A stretch of DNA of 5,803 bases from Candidatus Zhuqueibacterota bacterium 4484_188 (GCA_002049825.1 MVCZ01000149.1:1-5803), one strand, 5' to 3'; shown: positions 1 to 4,546, numbered from the stretch's first letter. Notes: generated from the sequence alone by a model not told the origin. Numbers and translations: made by a program.

Positions 1-443
1 ACGCTGGCTAATTCAATTCGTTTCCGTTCGCCGCCGCTCAGGGTGTCGTCCACCGCCCGGCGCAGGTATTTCAGCGGATCAAGACCTACCTGCTCCAGGC
101 ATTCCGCCGGCTTTAGTGCGGCTGTTTTGCCACGCTGACCTAACTTCAGGTACTCCAGAACAGTCAGCCCTTCGAAGCGTGCCGGTTCCTGCCACGCCAG
201 GGTAATGCCCATTTTGGCGCGTTCAGCCATCCTTTTGCGGTGAATCGCTTTTCTGTCGAGTAAAATTTTCCCTCCATCTATTTGATATTCCGGCAACCCC
301 ATAATGGCATACGCCAGGGTGGTTTTACCGGTACCGTTTCGCCCAAGAATGCTTTGAATTTCCCCGGAATGAATCTGTAAATCGACGTGATCTAAAATGA
401 GTTTTCCGTTTTTACTCAATTGCACATCCTGAAGCTCAAGCAT
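1..443 (-). CDS. sufC: SufC-like ABC ATPase, partial (C-terminus beyond window)
   Basis: ATP-binding subunit of an ABC-class machine, most like the cytosolic SufC/SmsC ATPase of Fe-S cluster assembly. The 147 visible residues (MLELQDVQLSKNGK...) hold a Walker A motif GRNGTGKTT (about 34-42), a Q-loop in LAWQEP (Gln85) and the signature LSGGERKRIELAS (135-147). The window ends inside the domain, so Walker B, the D-loop and the H-switch are not seen. The extended signature GGERKR and the FEGLTVLEYL segment resemble SufC more than a solute importer; that assignment rests on remembered family features. The ATG at 443 lies 3 bases after the upstream stop, and its GAGGAGG ribosome site sits inside the end of that gene, so the two are translationally linked. 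It is last in the visible three-gene operon. A SufB/D-like partner just outside the window would confirm the call; a permease would refute it. Confidence 0.85.
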   Translation of the reverse strand, partial: MLELQDVQLSKNGKLILDHVDLQIHSGEIQSILGRNGTGKTTLAYAIMGLPEYQIDGGKILLDRKAIHRKRMAERAKMGITLAWQEPARFEGLTVLEYLKLGQRGKTAALKPAECLEQVGLDPLKYLRRAVDDTLSGGERKRIELAS

Positions 444-446
444 TTG

Positions 447-749
447 CTAATCCTCCTCAGCAAGCAATCTCCGAAAAAGTCGTTTGGTGTTTTCCCGGTC
501 TTTTACCTGGCACCTTTCAACCAAATTGTACGGATTGACTGACTGATTGTTGATAATAATCCCCGGCGACGCCTGAATATGAAATTCTTGCGCTAAATTT
601 TGCGCTTCCGGGTCCTTGTCTAAAATTTTTACCCGGTGCGGTATTTGTTCTCTTTCCAGAAAGTTAACGATTGCATCACTCTTCCGACATTTGTTGCTTC
701 GGAGAATCAGCACTTTCTTGCCATCCTGAGATGATTTGTTCTCACTCAT
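447..749 (-). CDS. Glutaredoxin/thioredoxin-fold protein with CxxS active site
   Basis: Small cytosolic thioredoxin-fold protein of 100 residues. A beta strand KKVLILRSNK leads into C21-R-K-S24, where a glutaredoxin would have CxxC, followed by helix DAIVNFLERE and then FHIQASPGIIINN, which carries the expected cis-proline (Pro62). One active-site cysteine in a CxxS arrangement suggests monothiol chemistry (glutathionylation, cluster carriage or thiol transfer) rather than dithiol reduction; this is inference. A second cysteine, Cys80, lies outside the motif. The start at 749 is preferred because GGGGAT lies about 7 bases upstream and the ATG overlaps the previous stop (ATGAGTGA). An upstream in-frame ATG at 761 would add four residues but lacks a good ribosome site. 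The gene sits between a second thioredoxin-fold gene and the SufC-like ATPase, so a role in Fe-S or redox delivery is plausible. No specific named family is claimed. Confidence 0.8.
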   Translation of the reverse strand: MSENKSSQDGKKVLILRSNKCRKSDAIVNFLEREQIPHRVKILDKDPEAQNLAQEFHIQASPGIIINNQSVNPYNLVERCQVKDRENTKRLFRRLLAEED

Positions 750-1011
750 TTTGATCCCCATTTTTCATCTGCAAGGCTTTGCGAATAAAGTGTTTGGCAT
801 CTGTCAGGGTCAAACTGTGCCCCTCGCATTGAAGTTTGCTATCGATGTAAACCGCCGGATACGTCGTTACCGGAAATCCGGTCACTTCTTCTAACTTGGT
901 GATCTCATCCACAGTAGCATCGATTTGCAATTCGTGAATTGCCAGAAGAACAGACCGCAGAACTGTCTGGAAAACCGCATCTTTTTCCGGGCTAACAATT
1001 TGTATTTTCAT
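742..1011 (-). CDS. Thioredoxin_3 (MTH895)-like protein lacking the CxxC motif
   Basis: An 89-residue protein with the layout of the small redox-active disulfide family (Thioredoxin_3, MTH895 type): strand MKIQIV, active-site loop, helix VLRSVLLAIHELQIDA, strand TVDEITKLEEVTGFPV, cis-proline loop TYPAVYID (Pro52) and a C-terminal helix TLTDAKHFIRKAL. Family members normally read roughly GTGCxxC in the loop. Here it is SPEKDAV, with no cysteine, and the only cysteine is Cys62 near the C-terminal strand. Classical disulfide exchange therefore looks impossible, and a scaffold or binding role is inferred. It is the first gene of the operon. The region before it carries a 16-bp palindrome, and its own ribosome site (GGGAAACAGCA before ATG) is weak. 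Its last 8 bases overlap the next gene. The fold assignment is fairly secure; the function is unknown. Confidence 0.8.
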   Translation of the reverse strand: MKIQIVSPEKDAVFQTVLRSVLLAIHELQIDATVDEITKLEEVTGFPVTTYPAVYIDSKLQCEGHSLTLTDAKHFIRKALQMKNGDQNE

Positions 1012-1038
1012 TGCTGTTTCCCAACGAATTCCTCAACT

Positions 1039-1054
1039 GAAAGTTTAAACTTTC
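1039..1054. promoter_or_regulatory. Perfect 16-bp palindrome, candidate operator
   Basis: GAAAGTTTAAACTTTC reads the same on both strands without mismatch. It lies 28 bases upstream of the ATG of the CxxC-less thioredoxin-fold gene, in the gap where the promoter of the trx/suf-like operon should be. A dimeric repressor site is the simplest reading. No strong -35/-10 pair was found around it, so its position relative to the transcription start is not fixed. Confidence 0.5.
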
Positions 1055-1108
1055 GTAGTATGTTTGCTCTAATTCTGTTTAAATCTCATTTAATAAACTA
1101 TAGAAACA

Positions 1109-1146
1109 ATGGAGCCGGGATTAAAATACGCAATCCCTGGCTCCAT
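1109..1146 (-). terminator. Rho-independent-like hairpin after the cytochrome gene
   Basis: ATGGAGCCGGGATT (1109-1122) pairs with AATCCCTGGCTCCAT (1132-1146) around a 9-base loop, giving a 14-bp stem with a single bulged base. It starts 57 bases after the stop of the diheme gene. On the minus strand the stem is followed by TGTTTCTATAGTTTATT, which is U-rich but interrupted. This fits a terminator separating the cytochrome gene from the downstream trx/suf-like operon. The plus-strand side has no T tract. Confidence 0.7.
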
Positions 1147-1202
1147 AGAAGTTCCGAATTCATTCTTGCTTTTACAATTTTACTCCAACACACCTGGCAT
1201 TT

Positions 1203-2318
1203 CTATCGCACTAACATCATGGTTTTTGTCTGATTAAATTTACCCGCCTTTACCCGGTAATAATACATCCCGGAACTGACCGGCTTTCCAAATCGATCCT
1301 TTCCATCCCATTGGATGCGGTGATTACCGGCAGATAAACCCTTGTGATTTATCAGCGTTTTAATGTGCTGTCCGTTCAGATTATAAATCTCCAGCGTTAC
1401 GGGCTGACTCCTCGGTAAGGTGAATTCAATAGTAGTACTGGGATTGAACGGGTTAGGGTAGTTTTGCTTAACCGTAAAATGTGCCGGAATCGGTTGGGGA
1501 ATATCACCGATTGCTGTCTGGTGAGGATCGCCATGACACTGCATACACTCCATTTTAGCTCCCACATTATCTAACATACTTTGACCATGACACGCTAAAC
1601 AAGTCGCAATAGATGCCGGGGGAACATAGGTTGGCGTAAACTGCCCATTATAATGATCATTCAATATTTGAACGGCATAAGCCGCCACATCGCCGGCAAG
1701 TCGTGCACAACGCTCTTTCCTTTCCAGATCGTGCACTTTATAATTTGCGTGTTGACACCACTCGGAGACTGAAACATGACACAGGGGAGAACCGCTTTCA
1801 TTCTGGGGAAGCACTTGGTCGTAATTATTTACTGTGAAAGTATGATTCACCGCGTATTGATTACTGATATCCGATGGGAACAGGGTCTGGGTATACCAGC
1901 CAATCAATTCATTCACTAAAATATCAGTATCTGGTTTGGTGCAGACCAACGAGATTGCGGCTGAAGCGCCATTCAACGCGCCACAAATTGTTCCCCAACC
2001 GACACCTCCGCCATGACCATAAATCATGATTTCAGTAGGAAGTTCAGTATACGGGGCGCCAATCGCGTTTCTCAACGCCTCGATTATCGCATTGAATGCA
2101 CCATAAGCGCAGGCATATCCACCCCAGAAGCTATCGTGACCTAATATTCTCACCGCTTCAGGATCGAGTGGAGTGTATGGTAGTGGCCAGGTATATTTGG
2201 TGTCCGCCAAAGCTTCTTTGGTTCCCAGCAACTGAATTCCCATTAAACCTGCTGATACACCGGCAGCGTATTTAGCACCTTCCTTGAAAAATTCTTTTCG
2301 GTTTAACTTCTTTTCCAT
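1203..2318 (-). CDS. Exported diheme split-Soret-type cytochrome (C_GCAxxG_C_C family) with T9SS-like sorting tail
   Basis: A 371-residue exported redox protein. The start at 2318 is chosen because CGGAG lies about 7 bases upstream; a longer form from 2369 would put 17 unsupported residues before the signal. Residues 1-38 form a signal peptide: NRKEFFK (a Tat-like motif with RK instead of RR), hydrophobic YAAGVSAGLMGIQLLG, then ALA before Asp39. Residues 60-205 match the C_GCAxxG_C_C pattern: Cys70, the GHGGGVGWGTICGALNG block with Cys112, then Cys126, Cys180, Cys188 and Cys204. In split-Soret cytochromes such cysteines hold an Fe-S cluster. Two heme c sites follow, CLACH (240-244) and CMQCH (258-262). 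Residues 283-371 are a separate beta-rich tail starting VKQNYPNPFNPST and ending GMYYYRVKAGKFNQTKTMMLVR, as in FlgD-like/type IX secretion sorting domains. The protein should act as an envelope or surface electron carrier; its partner is unknown. It stands alone, with a 287-bp leader region before it and a hairpin after it. Confidence 0.88.
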   Translation of the reverse strand: MEKKLNRKEFFKEGAKYAAGVSAGLMGIQLLGTKEALADTKYTWPLPYTPLDPEAVRILGHDSFWGGYACAYGAFNAIIEALRNAIGAPYTELPTEIMIYGHGGGVGWGTICGALNGASAAISLVCTKPDTDILVNELIGWYTQTLFPSDISNQYAVNHTFTVNNYDQVLPQNESGSPLCHVSVSEWCQHANYKVHDLERKERCARLAGDVAAYAVQILNDHYNGQFTPTYVPPASIATCLACHGQSMLDNVGAKMECMQCHGDPHQTAIGDIPQPIPAHFTVKQNYPNPFNPSTTIEFTLPRSQPVTLEIYNLNGQHIKTLINHKGLSAGNHRIQWDGKDRFGKPVSSGMYYYRVKAGKFNQTKTMMLVR

Positions 2319-2497
2319 TTTAATCTCCGTTCTGTTTTTTGTTATCAGATAATTAATTTTAACTGACACGAAACCCGTCTGACCAGCGGAGGTGCCCTGA
2401 GGAAGTGGAACGTAAACACCCCTGCATTCGATGTTAGGCGATCTTCCTCTCGGAAAGAATATCTGTGGTGAGGAAATACCCTTTTGGATGTAGTTTT

Positions 2498-2545
2498 ACA
2501 AATCGGGCAAATAAAAAATAAAAAGCTATTTTTAATCCCGATTGT
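2498..2545. repeat. Imperfect inverted repeat (ACAAATCGGG / CCCGATTGT)
   Basis: The arms at 2498-2507 and 2537-2545 pair over 9 bases with one bulged A. Between them AAAAAGCTATTTTT can extend the structure. It begins about 60 bases after the ferredoxin stop and overlaps a possible -10 element for the cytochrome gene. It could be an operator or a weak terminator. There is no clean T tract after the stem on the minus strand, which argues against a standard terminator. Confidence 0.4.
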
Positions 2546-2571
2546 ATTGCAAATAAATGTGAATCGTTCAA
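2541..2571 (-). promoter_or_regulatory. Weak promoter candidate for the cytochrome gene
   Basis: Minus-strand TTGAAC (2571-2566) and TACAAT (2546-2541) resemble -35 and -10 boxes, but the 19-base spacer is longer than ideal. If used, it would leave a leader of roughly 215 bases. The -10 overlaps one arm of the 2498-2545 inverted repeat, so regulator binding there could block it. This is the best pair visible in the gap, but it is tentative. Confidence 0.25.
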
Positions 2572-2605
2572 TACATGTCATTTTAATACTGTTTTTTAGA
2601 GATGG

Positions 2606-2914
2606 TCACGATTCTACTTTTTGCCGTTTATACAAATTCGAGTGGGAATATTTTTCCCTCAGTTGACGCAGCTTCGGCACCAATGCTTTCTTTTCGGGAA
2701 ACTGTATTGCTTCTGTAGGGCAGTCTTTCGCACAAATATCACAGCCCACTACACAATTATATGGTTGAACAACTTTCACTACCACATCATCGAGCGAGAA
2801 AACCCCGTTACTGCAAAATTCCAGGCAGTTCCCGCAGGCAGTACATAAATCTTCCTCGATAACGGGAAACCAGGGAATTTCTTCCCGCGGAATTCCCATA
2901 TACGAACCAGCCAT
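2606..2914 (-). CDS. 2x[4Fe-4S] ferredoxin
   Basis: A 102-residue soluble electron carrier with two cluster motifs. The first is C24xxC27xxC30xxxC34 (LCTACGNCLEFC). The second is C54xxxC58xxC61xxxC65 (NCVVGCDICAKDCP), followed by TEAI. The one-residue expansion in the second motif (CxxxC) is common in larger 2[4Fe-4S] ferredoxin domains. An N-terminal stretch GIPREEIPWFPVIEED precedes cluster I. A basic C-terminal extension (KLRQLREKYSHSNLYKRQK) could mediate partner docking. The ATG at 2914 shares one base with the preceding stop (TAATG) and has a strong GGAGGAG ribosome site, so it is coupled to the 68-residue gene. It is the last gene of the 3465-2606 operon. No oxidoreductase partner lies beside it, and the diheme cytochrome gene is next downstream, so electron transfer between them is possible but unproven. 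Confidence 0.92.
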   Translation of the reverse strand: MAGSYMGIPREEIPWFPVIEEDLCTACGNCLEFCSNGVFSLDDVVVKVVQPYNCVVGCDICAKDCPTEAIQFPEKKALVPKLRQLREKYSHSNLYKRQKVES

Positions 2915-3120
2915 TATTCACTCTCCTCCAATGCTTTTTGAATATCATTTATTGCCTGATCGGTATTTTTGAAAGAAATAGAGACCGGTTTCCAATTGCT
3001 ATTCATGGCAACCCCGGCACGGGCAAATCCATCCCGCAACAACTTTTTCTGTTTCTCTTCTTTGCAAGCCGGCGTCACGTAATAGACATCGTCTTTTAAC
3101 AAATCTTCTAACATTTTCAT
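2914..3120 (-). CDS. Unrecognised 68-residue protein with one cysteine
   Basis: I do not recognise this family. The protein is soluble, charged and without a signal or membrane segment: MKMLEDLLKDDVYYVTPACK, then a lysine-rich helix, a strand-like WKPVSISFKN and a C-terminal helix DQAINDIQKALEE. The single cysteine (Cys19, in TPACKEEK) sits after a predicted strand VYYVT, a position that could suit metal or thiol chemistry. The ATG at 3120 is preferred because AAGAGGG lies about 9 bases upstream. A TTG at 3183 would add 21 residues but lacks a ribosome site. The stop overlaps the ferredoxin ATG by one base, which implies coupled expression and possibly a functional link to the ferredoxin. Existence as a gene is supported mainly by the ribosome site and the TAATG overlap. 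Confidence 0.6.
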   Translation of the reverse strand: MKMLEDLLKDDVYYVTPACKEEKQKKLLRDGFARAGVAMNSNWKPVSISFKNTDQAINDIQKALEESE

Positions 3121-3192
3121 AATACTGCCCTCTTGTTGACATTTTGCAAATTTTATTAAAGAAACCGTTTCATCAGGATTCAATGATTCATT

Positions 3193-3465
3193 TTACTTCT
3201 TTTTATCTTCCTCATACTTTTCATAAGATCTTTTACTCTGCAGGTAAATCGGCAGGAGCGCTTTTTTGAATACTTCCTCTTCCTCTAAGGGAGCCTCATT
3301 CATAAGACGAACTCCTTGCCACAATTGTTCAGCCGCTGCCTGCTCACTGGTAGGAAATGAAATAATGGTAGAAAAGACGATCTGATCCAATCCCCAAATA
3401 ATCCGCTCCTGACCGGCAACGATAATTTTAAATGCTCTTGGTGCTGCATTACATGAACATCCTAT
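3193..3465 (-). CDS. Small CSC-motif protein, apparent non-canonical ATA start
   Basis: The frame is open from 3477 to the TAA at 3193 and reads GCSCNAAPRAFKIIVAGQER, IIWGLDQIVF, then a helical, acidic C-terminal half ending YEKYEEDKKK. A near-ideal ribosome site AAGGAG (3479-3474) lies 8 bases before codon 3465, which is ATA rather than ATG. There is no ATG, GTG or TTG in frame until a TTG at 3390, which would discard the compact cysteine motif and the whole first strand and has no ribosome site. I therefore place the start at 3465, giving 90 residues. Alternatives are a mutated or misread ATG, or use of the TTG. I do not recognise a named family. The N-terminal C-S-C pair (Cys3, Cys5) could bind a soft metal or metalloid, which would fit the adjacent arsenic genes; that is inference. 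It is the first gene of the operon with the 68-residue protein and the ferredoxin. Confidence 0.6.
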   Translation of the reverse strand: MGCSCNAAPRAFKIIVAGQERIIWGLDQIVFSTIISFPTSEQAAAEQLWQGVRLMNEAPLEEEEVFKKALLPIYLQSKRSYEKYEEDKKK

Positions 3466-3473
3466 TTTTATTT

Positions 3474-3479
3474 CTCCTT
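3474..3479 (-). promoter_or_regulatory. Ribosome binding site deciding the ATA start
   Basis: AAGGAG on the minus strand, 8 bases upstream of ATA at 3465. The only ATGs close downstream are out of frame: the one at 3460 reads ATG TTC ATG TAA and terminates at once. The spacing is the main argument for initiation at 3465. Confidence 0.55.
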
Positions 3480-3500
3480 ACGCCAACATATACTAAAATT

Positions 3501-3529
3501 AATATCGTTAAACCAATCACAAATATCAA
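3501..3529 (-). promoter_or_regulatory. Sigma70-like promoter for the CSC protein/ferredoxin operon
   Basis: Minus-strand TTGATA (3529-3524) and GATATT (3506-3501) are separated by exactly 17 bases. They match the consensus at 5 of 6 and 4 of 6 positions. A start near 3494 would give a leader of about 28 bases ending at the 3465 start codon, with the AAGGAG inside it. FCB-group promoters can deviate from this consensus, so the boxes are tentative. Confidence 0.45.
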
Positions 3530-3541
3530 GTAAATATTATA

Positions 3542-3570
3542 TTTCGGCAATTAACTAAATGTTTCGGCAA
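3542..3570. repeat. Two 9-bp direct repeats 20 bp apart, candidate activator or repressor site
   Basis: TTTCGGCAA occurs at 3542-3550 and again at 3562-3570 (TTGCCGAAA on the minus strand), exactly 20 bases apart, so both copies face the same side of the helix. The pair ends 13 bases upstream of the proposed -35 box, centred near -62, which is where activators usually bind. It lies between the arsR stop and the downstream operon. Confidence 0.45.
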
Positions 3571-3626
3571 AAAATTATTTCTATCTGTTTCACTAAAACC
3601 ACCATTTCGATTTTCTAAAGGAACAT

Positions 3627-3965
3627 TCAGCACTTCACTCCCGGATGTGTTTCTTCCAAAAGTGAAAAGTTTACCTGCAATTTTTGCTCGCTTTTGAGCC
3701 ACTGCCGGAGCAATTTTTGTAATTGCACGGCGTAAGGATTGGCAGAATGGCGGTTGATCCGGTATTTCACCCACCGTCCCTCTTTTTCATAGTTAATAAA
3801 ACCGGCTTCCCGCAGAATGGACAGGTGCTGTGATACTGTTGAATTTGACAATTGCACCAGGCGCGAGATTTCGCAGACAAACAATTCCCGCTGCATCAGA
3901 AGATGCAGAATTTGCAAGCGATGTGCATCGCACAACGCTTTAAATGTTTTGGACAACTGGTACAT
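3627..3965 (-). CDS. arsR: ArsR-family metalloregulatory repressor
   Basis: A 112-residue cytosolic winged-helix repressor. The N-terminal helix MYQLSKTFKALCDAHRLQIL matches the ArsR family, followed by ELFVCEISRLVQLSNSTVSQ (start of the helix-turn-helix), HLSILREAGFINYEKEGRWV and KYRI, the wing. In classical ArsR the alpha-3 sensor reads ELCVCDL with two cysteines. Here only Cys31 remains (LFVCEI), with Cys12 in the preceding helix region and Cys112 as the last residue. These three could form a rearranged As(III)/Sb(III) site; that is inference. The ATG at 3965 has GGGGAAG about 8 bases upstream. The gap to the upstream CcdA-like stop is 16 bases, so arsR is probably co-transcribed with it and possibly with the ACR3 permease gene. 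It would be expected to derepress the arsenite genes on metalloid binding. Confidence 0.92.
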   Translation of the reverse strand: MYQLSKTFKALCDAHRLQILHLLMQRELFVCEISRLVQLSNSTVSQHLSILREAGFINYEKEGRWVKYRINRHSANPYAVQLQKLLRQWLKSEQKLQVNFSLLEETHPGVKC

Positions 3966-3981
3966 TTAAACTTCCCCGTTT

Positions 3982-4455
3982 TTAAAATGTAGTGAAAATA
4001 AAATAGGCGCCGCCAAAGAGCACCAGCGCACCGGCACCCCGTTTCAGATATGTGGTGGTTTTTGACTCAGATGTCCAGCGCAGGTATTTCTGCACGGTTC
4101 GGGTTAAGGTACCTGCTCCAACAATGACCGTGCAATGACCGATGCCAAAAGCAAAGACCAGCAGTATCGGTTTCAGCCAACTGTTCGCCGCCAGACTGAT
4201 AACCAGACCCAGCACCGGCGCCATGTAGGCAAAGGTGCAGGGTCCCAGGCTGACACCGAAAATTAATCCCAGCAAAAACGCACCGCTCCAGCCTTTGCTT
4301 TTTTCCGGGTGAAGACCAAAACCGCTCCAGGAAATCGGCAGCAGGTCCATGAGGTAGAGTCCCACCAAAATGAATATTGCTGCAACGAGAACATTTCCCG
4401 GCATCCCCACATCGCCAATAAGCCGACCGAAGGAAGCGGTAAGAAAGCGCACCAT
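3982..4455 (-). CDS. CcdA/DsbD-like transmembrane thiol transporter, 5'-truncated remnant
   Basis: The frame encodes the C-terminal part of a cytochrome c biogenesis/DsbD transmembrane-region protein, an inner-membrane relay of reducing equivalents. Visible segments are NVLVAAIFILVGLYLMDLL, the diagnostic block GLIFGVSLGPCTFAYMAPVL (Cys73), a helix with FAFGIGHCTVIVGAG (Cys108), and a last helix GALVLFGGAYFIF. Full-length relatives have about six helices and a partner cysteine in the first one. Here that half is missing: upstream of 4455 the frame is closed by TGA, and the DNA instead encodes the start of an unrelated gene in another frame. The ATG at 4455 has no ribosome site, so expression is doubtful and the redox relay is probably dead. 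CcdA-like proteins are frequent in arsenic clusters, which fits the flanking arsR and ACR3 genes. Confidence 0.75.
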   Translation of the reverse strand: MVRFLTASFGRLIGDVGMPGNVLVAAIFILVGLYLMDLLPISWSGFGLHPEKSKGWSGAFLLGLIFGVSLGPCTFAYMAPVLGLVISLAANSWLKPILLVFAFGIGHCTVIVGAGTLTRTVQKYLRWTSESKTTTYLKRGAGALVLFGGAYFIFTTF

Positions 4456-4531
4456 CTTTCATGGTTGTATTCGCCAGTCGCCCCAGCGCTTCAAAACTTT
4501 CCGGCTGGTATTTTTTCAACAGCGACGCCAT
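4433..4531 (-). pseudogene. Carboxymuconolactone decarboxylase/AhpD-like N-terminal fragment
   Basis: From an ATG at 4531 the frame gives MASLLKKYQPESFEALGRLA followed by NTTMKDGALSYRF. This matches the opening of CMD/AhpD-like proteins, where the text normally continues into KELIALA and a CxxC. Here the similarity stops after about 33 residues. The frame then runs to 4067 as meaningless cysteine-rich sequence read out of phase across the CcdA-like gene. The intact gene should be over 100 residues with its catalytic cysteines, all of which are lost. An excellent ribosome site precedes the start, so the remnant may still be translated. A deletion joining two neighbouring genes explains it best; an assembly error is the alternative. 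Confidence 0.65.
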
Positions 4532-4538
4532 AAGAATT

Positions 4539-4546
4539 CCTCCTTT
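4539..4546 (-). promoter_or_regulatory. Strong Shine-Dalgarno of the truncated CMD-like gene
   Basis: AAAGGAGG on the minus strand, 7 bases before ATG 4531. It shows that translation at this locus was designed to begin in the CMD-like frame and not in the CcdA-like frame. Confidence 0.7.

Larger units (their letters stand above)
2319..2605. other. Gene-free 287-bp leader between ferredoxin and cytochrome genes
   Basis: No credible gene on either strand. The 78-codon minus-strand frame from 2581 has no ribosome site and no recognisable protein. The half nearest the ferredoxin gene (about 2480-2600) is very AT-rich and holds the inverted repeat described separately. The part at about 2370-2460 is noticeably richer in GC and contains a GAGGAAG/CTTCCTC pair (2399-2405 with 2443-2449) that could close a leader RNA structure. 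A TTATC-A-GATAA palindrome (2342-2352) lies 24 bases upstream of the cytochrome ATG. No known riboswitch class was recognised. Confidence 0.5.

Noticed and set aside
925..1233. Plus-strand frame of 102 codons
   Set aside because: It crosses the palindrome and the terminator hairpin and is antisense to the ends of two supported genes; the residue content is random-looking.
2367..2439. GTTAGGC at 2433-2439 with a TTTTAAC-like partner, resembling integron attC ends
   Set aside because: The second core site misses the RYYYAAC consensus at its first base, the inner arms do not pair, the degenerate 7-mer is expected by chance at this length, and there is no integrase or cassette context.
2345..2581. 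78-codon minus-strand frame with CxxC-like CPIC
   Set aside because: No ribosome site, low-complexity AT-driven residues at the start, no recognisable domain, and it overlaps the start region of the cytochrome gene.
3193..3390. TTG at 3390 as the start of the CSC protein
   Set aside because: No ribosome site at a usable distance, and it removes the conserved-looking N-terminal strand and both motif cysteines. Kept only as an alternative.
4067..4531. 154-codon cysteine-rich frame read as one protein
   Set aside because: Only the first ~33 codons resemble a protein family. The rest is the out-of-phase reading of the CcdA-like gene, so the cysteines are an artefact.
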